The position numbers and the translations under genes are program-made. Below, in pieces: positions 27,854-36,847 of a DNA stretch of 64,000 nt (position 1 is its first letter; each line of letters begins with the position of its first letter). The stretch comes from an uncultured Collinsella sp. (GTDB lineage Bacteria > Actinomycetota > Coriobacteriia > Coriobacteriales > Coriobacteriaceae): NCBI GenBank assembly GCA_900541855.1, contig UQLD01000007.1:1-64000 (forward strand). Reading direction: 5' to 3'. The notes beneath the pieces are model-generated. The model had not been told where the DNA came from and searched no databases. It saw only the letters and a program-made list of their open reading frames with translations.

Positions 27854-28080
27854 GCTGCCTCCTTCCAGCGGCTCACGGCGGCAAGCCACGGCCTGCACGT
27901 ATTGAAAAAATCATCATCGAATCTATCAGTATGGCATCGGACAAAACGTTTTGCCCCACCAGTTGGCGAATTACCGCGCCGCCGTCACATATCAAACGCC
28001 AAAATGTGCGAGACTGTCTTGTGCAATTGTGTCGGCCGAGGGAGCGCCGGCGCTCGATTCGCATGGAGTAACCCACAACG

Positions 28081-29862
28081 ATGCTGCTTACGCAAACGAC
28101 AACGCCCGAGGACGTCAAGGCTCTTAATCGTGCCGAGCTCCCGCAGCTCTGCGACGAGATTCGCCACGCCATCCTCGAAAGCTCCGCCGCCGTCGGCGGG
28201 CACGTTGCCCCCAACCTGGGCGTCGTTGAGCTTACGGTCGCGCTCCATCGCGTGTTTAACTCCCCTATCGACAAGATTCTCTTTGACGTTTCGCACCAGA
28301 CCTACACCCACAAGGCGCTGACTGGGCGCGCGTACACTTATATCGATCCGAAGCGCTTTGGCGAGGCCTCTGGCTTTGCCAATCCCGACGAGTCCGAGCA
28401 CGACCTGTTCGCCATGGGCCATACCTCCACGTCGGTGAGCCTGGGCTGCGGCCTGGCGCACGCTCGTGACCTGGCGGGCGATGCGTACAACGTCATCACC
28501 ATCATTGGCGACGGCTCGCTTTCGGGCGGCCTGGCGTTTGAGGGCTTCAACAATGCCGCCGAACTCGACAGCAACCTGATCATCATCGTCAACGATAACG
28601 ACCAGTCCATCGCCGAGAACCACGGTGGCCTCTATCGCAATCTGGCCGAGCTGCGCGCCAGCAACGGCACCTGTGAGCGCAACGTTTTCCGCGCGATGGG
28701 ACTCGACTACCGTTATTTGGACGCCGGCAACGACGTGTTGGCCCTAGTCGACGCGCTGCAGGAACTGCGCAATATCGATCATCCCATCGTGCTGCACGTC
28801 TCCACCGCCAAGGGCAAGGGCTTTGAGCCGGCCCAGAGCGACCCCGAACGCTGGCACCACGTGGGTCCGTTTGACATGGCGACCGGGCGCAAGCTCTGCC
28901 CGGGCCATCCGAGCGAGCCTGCGCCGCGCACCTATGCCGACATTACGGGCGAAGCGCTCAGCGCCGCCATCGAGCGCGATCCGCAGGTCGTGGGCATCAC
29001 GGCCGCCACGCCCTACATCATGGGCTTTACACCCGAGCTTCGCGCTGCCGCCGGCAAACAGTTCGTCGATGTGGGCATTGCCGAGGAGCACGCCGTGACC
29101 TTTGCCACCGCGCTTGCGCGCTCGGGCGCCAAGCCAGTCTTTGGTGTGTACGGCACGTTTTTGCAGCGCGCCTACGACGAGCTGTGGCACGACCTGTGCC
29201 TCAACGACGCCCCCGCAACCATTTTGGTGTTTGGTGCGTCAATCTTTGGCACCACGTCCGAGACGCATCTTTCGTTCTTTGATATTTCCATGCTGGGCGG
29301 TCTTCCCAACATGCACTACTTGGCGTCTGCCTGCATGGAGGAATATCTGTCCATGCTGAGCTGGTCGCTCGACCACCGCGAGCATCCCGTGGCAATCCGC
29401 GTACCGGGCATCGGCCTGGTAAGCCGCCCCGACCTTGCGCCCGCCGAAGACACCGACTACAGCGCCGTTCGCTACAACGTGGTGCGTCAGGGCCGCGACG
29501 TTGCCGTGCTCGCGCTTGGCGATTTCTTTGAGCTGGGTGAGCGCGTGGCAAACCGTCTGACTGCCGAGTACGGCATCGAGGCCACGCTCGTCAACCCGCG
29601 CTTTGCAACCGAGCTCGACCGCGAGTTCCTCGACAGTCTTGCCGCCGAGCATCGCGTTGTCGTCACCCTCGAGGACGGCATCTTGGACGGCGGCTGGGGC
29701 GAGCGCGTGGCGTGCTACCTGGCCTGCACGCCCGTACGTACCCGCACCTTCGGCATCGCCAAGGGCTTCCCCGACCGCTACGACCCCAACGAATTGCTCG
29801 CACAGAACGGCATGACGATCGAGAACATGGCCGCCGAAGCCGTAAGGCTACTCAACGAGTAA
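28081..29862 (+). CDS. dxs: 1-deoxy-D-xylulose-5-phosphate synthase (variant subfamily)
   Basis: 593 aa, slightly short for Dxs (about 620). Thiamine diphosphate enzyme joining pyruvate and glyceraldehyde 3-phosphate, entry to MEP isoprenoid and thiamine precursors. GDGSLSGGLAFEGFNNA (about residues 142-158) with VNDNDQSIAENHGGLYRNL is the ThDP/Mg site. VGIAEEHAVTFATALA carries the catalytic Glu of the pyrimidine domain. The C-terminal transketolase domain ends ENMAAEAVRLL. The SENHGG-type version differs from classical Dxs (SISPNVG) and is the form seen in many anaerobes. GGAG lies 12 nt before the ATG, a long spacing. The 180 nt upstream hold nothing clear. Confidence 0.87.
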   Translation: MLLTQTTTPEDVKALNRAELPQLCDEIRHAILESSAAVGGHVAPNLGVVELTVALHRVFNSPIDKILFDVSHQTYTHKALTGRAYTYIDPKRFGEASGFANPDESEHDLFAMGHTSTSVSLGCGLAHARDLAGDAYNVITIIGDGSLSGGLAFEGFNNAAELDSNLIIIVNDNDQSIAENHGGLYRNLAELRASNGTCERNVFRAMGLDYRYLDAGNDVLALVDALQELRNIDHPIVLHVSTAKGKGFEPAQSDPERWHHVGPFDMATGRKLCPGHPSEPAPRTYADITGEALSAAIERDPQVVGITAATPYIMGFTPELRAAAGKQFVDVGIAEEHAVTFATALARSGAKPVFGVYGTFLQRAYDELWHDLCLNDAPATILVFGASIFGTTSETHLSFFDISMLGGLPNMHYLASACMEEYLSMLSWSLDHREHPVAIRVPGIGLVSRPDLAPAEDTDYSAVRYNVVRQGRDVAVLALGDFFELGERVANRLTAEYGIEATLVNPRFATELDREFLDSLAAEHRVVVTLEDGILDGGWGERVACYLACTPVRTRTFGIAKGFPDRYDPNELLAQNGMTIENMAAEAVRLLNE

Positions 29863-29863
29863 G

Positions 29864-29902
29864 AAAACCTCCGCAAGGGAAGCATCCCTGCGGAGGTTTT
29901 TG
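29864..29902 (+). terminator. Terminator after dxs
   Basis: AAAACCTCCGCAAGGGA pairs with TCCCTGCGGAGGTTTT with a 4-nt loop and ends in TTTTTGTTTT. It starts one base after the stop codon. Confidence 0.92.
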
Positions 29903-29919
29903 TTTTCGCGACGCGATTA

Positions 29920-29974
29920 TCTCAATCTGTAACATCCAGGGCCCGAATTCCCGTCTAACTGTTACAGATTGAGA
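29920..29974. repeat. Inverted repeat with TCTCAATCTGTAACA arms
   Basis: Perfect 15-bp arms (29920-29934 and 29960-29974) with a 25-nt spacer. A partial copy (ATCTCAATCTGT) occurs at 50126. It may be a further dispersed palindrome family; no T tract. Confidence 0.7.
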
Positions 29975-30007
29975 CAAAACAGCGAGGCGGGCCGCCACAT
30001 CTGCAAG

Positions 30008-30043
30008 AACCACCACAAAGGTGCCTGTCCCTTTTTGGTAGGT
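30008..30043. repeat. CCTGTCCC-centre repeat, copy C (hybrid arms)
   Basis: The left arm ACCACCACAAAGG is that of copy B, while the right arm TTTTTGGTAGGT is that of copies D and E, around CCTGTCCC. The arms no longer match each other well, as if two subfamilies recombined. Confidence 0.65.
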
Positions 30044-30085
30044 AGAATTACCCATAAGGTAAGTATGTTTCTGAGTTATTTCGTG

Positions 30086-30115
30086 TTGACCCATTTGAGC
30101 GCGATAGGGTATAAC
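30086..30115 (+). promoter_or_regulatory. Promoter of the amino-acid ABC operon
   Basis: TTGACC (30086-30091) and TATAAC (30110-30115) with an 18-nt spacer form the best housekeeping-type promoter seen in the window. It lies about 45 nt upstream of the binding-protein start. Confidence 0.75.
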
Positions 30116-30158
30116 TCTACTCAACCGCTAGGGATTTTATTGAGAAAGGTGTTCTACT

Positions 30159-31154
30159 ATGAGCAAGAACCTCTCCCAGCAGGTCGTTCTCGACCGCCGC
30201 GGCTTTGTCGCCGCTACCTTCGCAACCGTCGCCGGCCTTGGTCTTGCCGGCTGCTCTGACACCAGCGCCGAGGCCGACAAGGGTTCCGCCGCCGGCTCCT
30301 CCAAGGGCTCCGAGGATACCGAGGTTTCCGCTACGCTCGATGCCAAGGCATTCGACAAGCTCGTCGACAACGGCCCCAAAGCCGACGACGATGCCATCGC
30401 CGCCAGCACCTGGGCCACGGCCGTCAAGGACGCCGGCGTCTTTAAGATCGGTGGCGTTCAGACCTCCACGCTCTTCTCCCTCCTCAACGAGAAAGACGGT
30501 CAGACCCGCGGCTTCGATGCCGGTATCGCACAGCTCCTGTCCAACTACATTCTGGGCGAGAACAAGGTCGAGATCACCCAGGTGACCTCGGACACGCGCG
30601 AGTCTGTCCTGCAGAACGGCCAGGTCGACGCCGTCTTTGCCACCTACACCATCACTGACGAGCGCAAGAAGCTCGTCTCCTTCGCCGGCCCCTACTACTA
30701 CACGCAGCAGGCCATCCTGGTGCTCGCCGATAACGACGACATCAAGAGCGTCGACGACCTGGCCGACAAGAACGTCGCCGTCCAGTCCGGCTCCAACGGC
30801 CCCGCCATCCTGGAGGAGTTCGTTCCCAAGGCCAGCCAGCAGGAGTTCAAGACCGACGAGGAGGCCCGCCAGGCACTCCAGCAGGGTCGCGTTGATGCCT
30901 ACGTCATCGATAACAACATGCAGCAGAGCGCCCTGGTCCGCGAGCCCGGTAAGTACAAGATCGCCGGCAAGCCCTTCGGCAGCAAGGAGCCCTACGGCAT
31001 CGGCCTGCCGCTCGATTCCGACGGCGTCGCCTTTGTCAACGACTTCCTTAAGAAGATCGAGGACGACGGCACCTGGACCGAGCTGTGGCAGATCTGCATC
31101 GGCGACCGTACGGGCGACACCAATGTTCCCGAGCTGCCCGAGATCGGCGCCTAG
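30159..31154 (+). CDS. Amino-acid ABC transporter substrate-binding lipoprotein
   Basis: 331 aa. The N-terminus has a twin-arginine-like motif DRRGFVAA, a hydrophobic stretch and the lipobox GLAGC (Cys about residue 28), so it is probably exported, lipidated and anchored outside. Residues 95-320 form a family 3 solute-binding domain (RGFDAGIAQLLSNYILG, VDAVFATYTITDERKKLVSFAGPYY). This group binds polar amino acids such as glutamate, glutamine or cystine. A Ser/Gly/Lys linker of about 25 residues follows the Cys. It heads the transporter operon; a hairpin after it may keep its level above that of the permeases. Confidence 0.92.
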   Translation: MSKNLSQQVVLDRRGFVAATFATVAGLGLAGCSDTSAEADKGSAAGSSKGSEDTEVSATLDAKAFDKLVDNGPKADDDAIAASTWATAVKDAGVFKIGGVQTSTLFSLLNEKDGQTRGFDAGIAQLLSNYILGENKVEITQVTSDTRESVLQNGQVDAVFATYTITDERKKLVSFAGPYYYTQQAILVLADNDDIKSVDDLADKNVAVQSGSNGPAILEEFVPKASQQEFKTDEEARQALQQGRVDAYVIDNNMQQSALVREPGKYKIAGKPFGSKEPYGIGLPLDSDGVAFVNDFLKKIEDDGTWTELWQICIGDRTGDTNVPELPEIGA

Positions 31155-31244
31155 GCAGCGGGCCTGGTAACGGCCGCAACGAAACCATACGGAAACGCAT
31201 GATGCGCTTTATTGCGGTAAACTGTTTCCTCACTGAGTTGTCGG

Positions 31245-31270
31245 GGCTTCCGTACACACGGGAGCCCCTT
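31245..31270 (+). terminator. Hairpin between binding protein and permease (attenuator-like)
   Basis: GGGGCTTCCG pairs with CGGGAGCCCC (one G-T), followed by TTTCCTT. It sits 90 nt after the binding-protein stop and just before the permease RBS. Partial termination would favour the binding protein. Confidence 0.6.
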
Positions 31271-31292
31271 TCCTTATCGGCGGGAGGTCCGC

Positions 31293-31952
31293 ATGAGTCT
31301 CTCCGAACTCTGGTCGCTCTATGGCCAGAACTATATCGACGCGCTGCTAGCAACCTGGGGCATGACGCTTGAGTCGTTTGCCATCGCCATGGTACTGGCC
31401 GTCGCCGTCACCGTGATGCGCGTGTCGCCGCTCAAGCCACTGCGCGTCTTTGGCGACCTGTATGTCCAGGTCTTCCGTAACATCCCCGGCATCGCGCTGC
31501 TCATCATCGTCGTCTATGCGCTGCCGCCGCTCAAGGTCGTTCTGCCCTACCGCACCTGCGTTATCGTCGCCACGGTCCTTTTGGGCTCGGCCTTTGGTTC
31601 CGAGAACTTTATGAGCGGCATCAACACCGTCGGCGTCGGCCAAGTGGAAGCTGCACGTTCGCTCGGCATGAGCTTTAACCGCATCCTCGCCAAGATCGTG
31701 ATTCCGCAGGCGCTGCGCTCGAGCGTGCTGCCCATGACCAACCTCTTTATCGCCGTCATGCTCACTACCGCACTCGGCAGCCAGGTGCCGCTTAAGCCGC
31801 AAGAGCTCACCGGCGTGGTGAGCTATATCAACACGCGCTCGCTCGGCGGCGTCGCCGCGTTCTTTATCTCGGCGCTCGGCTACCTGGGCACGGCCTTTGT
31901 GGTGAGCCACATTGGCAACTATATCGATAAGAAGGTGAGGATCCTCCGATGA
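31293..31952 (+). CDS. Polar amino-acid ABC transporter permease 1
   Basis: 219 aa, five membrane helices. Contains the HisM/GlnP-type EAA loop GVGQVEAARSLGMSFNRILAKIVIPQALR near residues 110-140. GGGAGG lies upstream of the ATG. The last codons overlap the start of the second permease (ATGA), so translation is coupled. Inner-membrane half of the importer whose ATPase is encoded at 32819. Confidence 0.93.
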   Translation: MSLSELWSLYGQNYIDALLATWGMTLESFAIAMVLAVAVTVMRVSPLKPLRVFGDLYVQVFRNIPGIALLIIVVYALPPLKVVLPYRTCVIVATVLLGSAFGSENFMSGINTVGVGQVEAARSLGMSFNRILAKIVIPQALRSSVLPMTNLFIAVMLTTALGSQVPLKPQELTGVVSYINTRSLGGVAAFFISALGYLGTAFVVSHIGNYIDKKVRILR

Positions 31953-32782
31953 GCAAGCACTCCACCTCCGCGCTCACCATGCGCGATGCGCTCTACGAGG
32001 CTCCCGGCCCCAAGATGCGCGCCAAGATTCGCATCGGCACCGCCATCTCGCTTGTTGCCGTCGCCGCGCTTGTCGTCCTCGTGTTGCAGCGCTTTTATGT
32101 GACCGGCCAGCTTTCGGTTCACTATTGGTATTTCTTTACGCACCTCACCACCTGGAAGTTCCTGCTTGCCGGCTTTGAGGGCACCGTTAAAGTCGCACTC
32201 ACCGCTGGCGCCATCGCGCTGGTGCTGGGCTTAGCCCTTATGCTCGGCCGCACCAGCGACATTAAGCCGCTGCAGCTGGTCTGCCGCGTGCTCACCGATT
32301 TCTTCCGCGGCGTACCGAGCCTGCTGTTCATCTACTTCTTCTTTTTGGTGCTGCCCCAGTACAAGATCGCGCTGCCGTCGTTTTGGATGCTCACGCTTCC
32401 CGTCGCGCTCGCTGCAGCTGGCGTACTTGCCGAGATCTTCCGTGCCGGCGTCAACGCCGTGCCGCGCGGCCAGGTCGAGGCCGCCCAGGCACTCGGTCTC
32501 TCCAAAGCTAAAATCACCTTTAAAATCGTGTTGCCGCAGGCTATTCGGTTTATCATTCCGTCATTAATTTCGCAGCTTGTGGTCGTAGTCAAGGACACCA
32601 CCGTTGCCTACGTGGTGAGCTACCCCGACCTCATGCAAAATGCCCGCGTGCTCATTACCAACTACGACGCCCTCGTATCGGTCTACCTGGTGATCGCGGT
32701 CATCTACATCCTCATCAACGTCGCGATTAACAAGGCCGCTGTCTATGTTTCGCACAAGACCGGCGCGACCATCATCCGCTAA
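31949..32782 (+). CDS. Polar amino-acid ABC transporter permease 2
   Basis: 277 aa. A 60-residue N-terminal extension including one helix precedes the standard five-helix permease. The EAA loop GQVEAAQALGLSKAKITFKIVL is clear near residue 175. It starts in the ATGA overlap with permease 1 and would form a heterodimer with it. The next gene is the ATPase, 36 nt on. Confidence 0.93.
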   Translation: MSKHSTSALTMRDALYEAPGPKMRAKIRIGTAISLVAVAALVVLVLQRFYVTGQLSVHYWYFFTHLTTWKFLLAGFEGTVKVALTAGAIALVLGLALMLGRTSDIKPLQLVCRVLTDFFRGVPSLLFIYFFFLVLPQYKIALPSFWMLTLPVALAAAGVLAEIFRAGVNAVPRGQVEAAQALGLSKAKITFKIVLPQAIRFIIPSLISQLVVVVKDTTVAYVVSYPDLMQNARVLITNYDALVSVYLVIAVIYILINVAINKAAVYVSHKTGATIIR

Positions 32783-32818
32783 CGCTTTACCATTTCGAGT
32801 CATAAGGAGCCGAGCACC

Positions 32819-33583
32819 ATGGCACAGAGCACCTCTTCCACCGGCAATCAGCCGCTGATCGAGCTCAGGCACGTCGATAAGCACTACGGCGATCTGCACG
32901 TCCTCAACGACATCAATCTGTCGGTCGACCGCGGCGAGGTCGTCGTTGTGATCGGACCCTCGGGCTCGGGCAAGTCGACCATGTGCCGAACCATCAATCG
33001 CCTGGAAACCATCGACTCAGGCGAGATCCTCATCGAGGGCGAGCCCCTGCCACAGGAAGGCAAGGATCTTGCCCGCATGCGTGCCGAGCTGGGCATGGTA
33101 TTTCAGCAGTTCAACCTGTTTGCACATATGACCGTACTGCAGAACGTCATGCTGGGACCGGTCGATGTGCTGGGCGTGTCCAAGGACGAGGCTCGTGAGC
33201 GCGCCATGGACCTGCTGGGCCGCGTGGGCGTTGCCGAGCAGGCCGATAAGGTGCCCGCACAGCTCTCGGGCGGCCAGCAACAGCGTGTAGCCATCGCACG
33301 TTCGCTTGCCATGCAACCCAAGGCCATGCTTTTTGACGAGCCCACGAGCGCGCTGGACCCCGAGATGATCAACGAGGTGCTCGAGGTCATGGTCCGTCTG
33401 GCCCAGCAGGGCATGACGATGATCGTCATCACGCACGAGATGAACTTCGCCCGCCGCGTGGCCGACCGCGTCGTGTTTATGGCCGACGGCCAGATCGTGG
33501 AAACCGGCACACCCGACGAGTTCTTCGACCACCCCCAGACCAAGCGCGCCCAGGACTTCCTCAACTCCATCAAGGGCCACTAG
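32819..33583 (+). CDS. glnQ: Polar amino-acid ABC transporter ATP-binding protein
   Basis: 254 aa, the GlnQ/HisP size. Walker A GPSGSGKST (about residues 49-57), Q-loop FQQFNLF, signature LSGGQQQRVAIARSLA, Walker B AMLFDEPTSALDPE and switch His ITHEM are all intact. AAGGAG precedes the ATG. Last gene of the importer operon. The gene symbol reflects family rather than proven substrate. Confidence 0.95.
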   Translation: MAQSTSSTGNQPLIELRHVDKHYGDLHVLNDINLSVDRGEVVVVIGPSGSGKSTMCRTINRLETIDSGEILIEGEPLPQEGKDLARMRAELGMVFQQFNLFAHMTVLQNVMLGPVDVLGVSKDEARERAMDLLGRVGVAEQADKVPAQLSGGQQQRVAIARSLAMQPKAMLFDEPTSALDPEMINEVLEVMVRLAQQGMTMIVITHEMNFARRVADRVVFMADGQIVETGTPDEFFDHPQTKRAQDFLNSIKGH

Positions 33584-33670
33584 CCCAATTGCCACGCGGG
33601 CAAATTCATCAGTAACGTTTGTCCCGCGCCACCCCTGTGCCATGTCCACCCGGATTCGAAAGCCGCACCC

Positions 33671-34480
33671 ATGATCGGAACCCGCACCTCATCGTCCTAT
33701 ACTCCGCACGTCGACGTCGATCCCGCCGACCGCCCGCTCATCCTGGTAGCACCACGCTGGGAAGAAGCGAAGCCCTATTTGAGCGAGACGCTCTCCCCCA
33801 ACGAGGAGATTGCGAGCGTATTTGTCGACGCCATTCTTGCCGCCGGCGGTCTGCCGCTGCAGATGTCCATCACCGAGGACATTGAGGTCATCCGTCATTA
33901 CGTCGATATCGCCGACGGCATCGCCATTCCCGGCGGCCCCGATGTCAATCCCAAACGTTGGGGCGATGATCGACCCTACGACCCCACCCTCTGCTGCGAG
34001 ATCCGCGATAGTTTTGAGTTTAAGCTGGTCAGCGAGGTGCTCCGTGCCAAAAAGCCGCTCTTTACCACCTGCCGCGGCACGCAACTGCTCAACGTCGCCA
34101 CCGGCGGCACCCTGTGCATGGACGTGCCGAGCCTGGGCGCGCGCGAGGGCCGCACGCAGTGGCGCCATACCCACGTGCTCAACGACCCTGTGCATCCTGT
34201 CGAGGTCGTGCCGGGCTCGCTGCTGGAGCGCGCGGTTGGCGGGCACAGGCTGATCCAGACCAACTCCGCACATCACTGCTGCGTCGATCGTCTGGGTAAG
34301 AGCACGCGCTTGGTCGCCAAGGCAACCGACGGCGTTCCCGAGTGCATCGAAGTCGAAGGCCAGCCGTTCTGTCTGGGTGTGCAATGGCATCCCGAGTACA
34401 CCTGGCAGACGCTCGAGACCGACTTTAACCTGTGGAAGTCGTTTGTCGAGGCGGCGGCCAAGGTAAAGCAGACCCGCTAG
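33671..34480 (+). CDS. Peptidase C26 / gamma-glutamyl-GABA hydrolase-like
   Basis: 269 aa class I glutamine amidotransferase-like fold. The nucleophile elbow reads TTCRGTQLLN (Cys near residue 138), GIAIPGGPDVNP precedes it, and LGVQWHPEYTW carries the catalytic His and Glu. Members hydrolyse gamma-glutamyl amides (PuuD, folate polyglutamates and others). It follows the amino-acid importer by 87 nt without a terminator, so it may act on an imported gamma-glutamyl compound. The RBS is weak, so the start is less certain. Confidence 0.87.
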   Translation: MIGTRTSSSYTPHVDVDPADRPLILVAPRWEEAKPYLSETLSPNEEIASVFVDAILAAGGLPLQMSITEDIEVIRHYVDIADGIAIPGGPDVNPKRWGDDRPYDPTLCCEIRDSFEFKLVSEVLRAKKPLFTTCRGTQLLNVATGGTLCMDVPSLGAREGRTQWRHTHVLNDPVHPVEVVPGSLLERAVGGHRLIQTNSAHHCCVDRLGKSTRLVAKATDGVPECIEVEGQPFCLGVQWHPEYTWQTLETDFNLWKSFVEAAAKVKQTR

Positions 34481-34501
34481 TTCGCGAACCGCATAACAGA
34501 T

Positions 34502-34544
34502 AAGGGCGCCCCGCCGGCCACATGGTCCGACGGGGCGCCCTTTT
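34502..34544 (+). terminator. Terminator after the C26 peptidase gene
   Basis: AAGGGCGCCCCG pairs with CGGGGCGCCCTT around a 17-nt loop, ending in TTTT. The leftward Hpt gene converges on it. Confidence 0.85.
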
Positions 34545-34585
34545 GCCTATACGCGACAGGCGCGCAGCCCAAGGCTCGCAAGCTC

Positions 34586-34942
34586 TTATTCGGCCGTCTC
34601 GCGCAGGGCCGACATCGTAGCCGCATATTGCTGCTGCAGCGCATGCATCCCCTCGCGAGCGCCGTCAACGGCATCGGCGCCGCGCAGCGCCTCGGTCACC
34701 ACGACCGCCGGCTCGTACAGATTATCGAATCCCAGGTTCTGGCTCACGCCCTTGAGCGTGTGCGCTGCCATAAACGCACCTTCGGCGTCTCCCGCCGCCA
34801 TGGCGGCCTCCAGCTTGTCCATGCTCTCGTCATCCAAAAACTTGAGGGCAAAGCGGGCGAGCATTTCCTCGCCCATCAGCCGAGCGCACGCGTCATCATA
34901 ATTGGCGCCGATCTTCTCATACGCCTCACGCATGGAAATCAT
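34586..34942 (-). CDS. Histidine phosphotransfer (Hpt) protein
   Basis: 118 aa, all-helical. The phosphorylation motif FMAAHTLKGVSQNLGF (His near residue 60) is the Hpt signature. AAAGGAG lies 10 nt before the ATG. It is placed 24 nt behind the REC-containing gene, so it probably passes phosphate to or from that receiver. No histidine kinase is encoded in the window. Confidence 0.9.
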   Translation of the reverse strand: MISMREAYEKIGANYDDACARLMGEEMLARFALKFLDDESMDKLEAAMAAGDAEGAFMAAHTLKGVSQNLGFDNLYEPAVVVTEALRGADAVDGAREGMHALQQQYAATMSALRETAE

Positions 34943-34966
34943 GGATTAAAAACTCCTTTGGTCAAA

Positions 34967-36847
34967 CTAAATCATGGGAAACGCGACAACGTCGGCGGGG
35001 CGTGCCAACGTCTCGGCAATTTGGTCTTGCACCTCGAGCAGACAATCGAGCAGCAGCGGGTTAAACTCACCGCACTTACCGTCCAAGATCATCTGGATAG
35101 CCTCCTTGTGCGGGATAGCGTCCTTGTACACGCGCACGCTCGTCAGAGCATCGTACACGTCGGCCACCGAAACCACCTGTGCGGCAATGGGAATTTCGTC
35201 GCCCTTAAGGCCATCGGGATAACCCTTGCCGTCCCAGCGCTCGTGATGCCAACGCGCAATCTGGTACGCATATTCCATAAGCGCATTGCCGGCGTGATGG
35301 CTACCCAGCTCAAGCAGCATGTCGGCGCCGATCGTGGTATGCGTCTTCATAATCTCGAACTCCTCGGGCGTAAGGCGCCCGGGTTTGTTGAGAATCGCAT
35401 CGTCAATCGACATCTTGCCGATATCGTGCAGCGCCGAAGCCAGGGCAATCGTGGAGCGCTCCTCATTGTCAAGGGAAATGGTGTCGCTACGCTGGACCAG
35501 ACAGCCAAGCAGCAGCTCGGTCAGCTTCTCGATGTTCGTAACGTGCCTGCCGCTCTCGCCGTTGCGAAGCTCCATGACGCCGGCCATGATGTCGATGAGC
35601 ATGCGACTGTTCTTGACGCGCTCGTTGTACTGCTGGGACAGCAGGCTCGTCAGGCGGCGCTGTTTGGCGTATAGGCGGATGGTGTTGCTTACACGGCGGC
35701 GCACGACACGGGAGTCAAACGGGCGGTTGATATAGTCCGAGGCGCCCAGCTCGTACGCGCGCAGAACCATATCATCGGAATCTTCGCTCGATATCATGAT
35801 GAAAGGCAGATTGTCAGTAGCCGATCGGTGCGACAGATCGGCCAGCACCTCAAAGCCGCTTATGCCCGGCATGACAATATCCAGCAGCACGAGCGACAAC
35901 TCATCGCCATAGCGGTCGACCATGTCGAGCGCCGTACGACCGTTGTCGGCCTCGAGGATGCAATACTCGTCCTTGAGCATCTCGTTGAGAATGGCTCGGT
36001 TCATCTCGGAGTCATCGACAATAAGCACCAAAGGCTTTTCGCTTTGGAAGGCTTCGATGGAATCGGCATCGGTCACGACCGTACCGGCTTTTGCCTTAGC
36101 GCGGCTCAATAACTGGACAGCGCGGCCAACGCCCTCATCGACCGTCTCGCCATGAATGCGAACGCCACCAACACATGCCGTCAAGCTCACGTACTCATGG
36201 CCCGGAACAATCGTGGCATGAACGGCATCGGACACCTGATGCAGGCGACGGGTGAAGTCATCGGAGGGAATATTGGGCATGACGACCACAAACTTGTCGC
36301 AGCCATAGCGTACGAGCTCGTCAGTCGAACGAATTCCGCTGCGTATGGCTGTCGCCACGGCACCGAGCGCAAGGTCGCCGGCATGACGGCCACACGTATC
36401 GTTGAAGACCCTAAAATCGTCAAGGTCGATCACCGCAACGCCGGCCTTCATGCGGGCGCTACGGAGCTTTTCCTCGTAATATCGGCGATTGCGCACACTC
36501 GTCAGCACGTCGGTGTAGACAAGGTCCTCTTCTGCAGCCTCTTGTTCATCGATCGGACGCACCATCAGCAAGACACGAGGCTCACCCTCGACCTTTAGAG
36601 GGCGTAGGCGAGCGCGGTACTCAACACCATCGTTGAGCAGTTGCTCCGACACCTCATCGGAGTCTGCCAAAGCCTCAAGACTCAACTGACGCAGACAAGG
36701 GCAGCGATCGCCGGCGAGCAGGCAGTTAGGCTCGCTCTTAATCTGATCGGCCGACAGCAAACGCACCACGGGGTAGGTCTTCGCGACGCGGGCGACCTCA
36801 GCGGCAGCCTCCTCGTCGGTTAGATTGACCTCGTGATTATTGAGCAT
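34967..36847 (-). CDS. Response regulator with GGDEF-like, REC and HD-GYP domains
   Basis: 626 aa. Residues about 1-110 are a sensory-like region; about 115-275 form a GGDEF fold (YTDVLTSVRNRRYYEEKL, VAVIDLDDFRVFNDTCG) whose active-site loop reads YGCDKF instead of GGDEF, so cyclase activity is unlikely. REC follows (LVLIVDDSEMNRAIL, phospho-Asp in LVLLDIVMPG, ISSEDSDD, INRPF). The last about 200 residues are an HD-GYP phosphodiesterase domain with ALHDIGKMSI, HTTIGADML and HHERWDGKGYPDGLKGDEIP, all intact. The protein may degrade cyclic di-GMP or a related dinucleotide under phosphorelay control. AAAGGG lies upstream; the Hpt gene follows. Confidence 0.92.
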   Translation of the reverse strand: MLNNHEVNLTDEEAAAEVARVAKTYPVVRLLSADQIKSEPNCLLAGDRCPCLRQLSLEALADSDEVSEQLLNDGVEYRARLRPLKVEGEPRVLLMVRPIDEQEAAEEDLVYTDVLTSVRNRRYYEEKLRSARMKAGVAVIDLDDFRVFNDTCGRHAGDLALGAVATAIRSGIRSTDELVRYGCDKFVVVMPNIPSDDFTRRLHQVSDAVHATIVPGHEYVSLTACVGGVRIHGETVDEGVGRAVQLLSRAKAKAGTVVTDADSIEAFQSEKPLVLIVDDSEMNRAILNEMLKDEYCILEADNGRTALDMVDRYGDELSLVLLDIVMPGISGFEVLADLSHRSATDNLPFIMISSEDSDDMVLRAYELGASDYINRPFDSRVVRRRVSNTIRLYAKQRRLTSLLSQQYNERVKNSRMLIDIMAGVMELRNGESGRHVTNIEKLTELLLGCLVQRSDTISLDNEERSTIALASALHDIGKMSIDDAILNKPGRLTPEEFEIMKTHTTIGADMLLELGSHHAGNALMEYAYQIARWHHERWDGKGYPDGLKGDEIPIAAQVVSVADVYDALTSVRVYKDAIPHKEAIQMILDGKCGEFNPLLLDCLLEVQDQIAETLARPADVVAFPMI

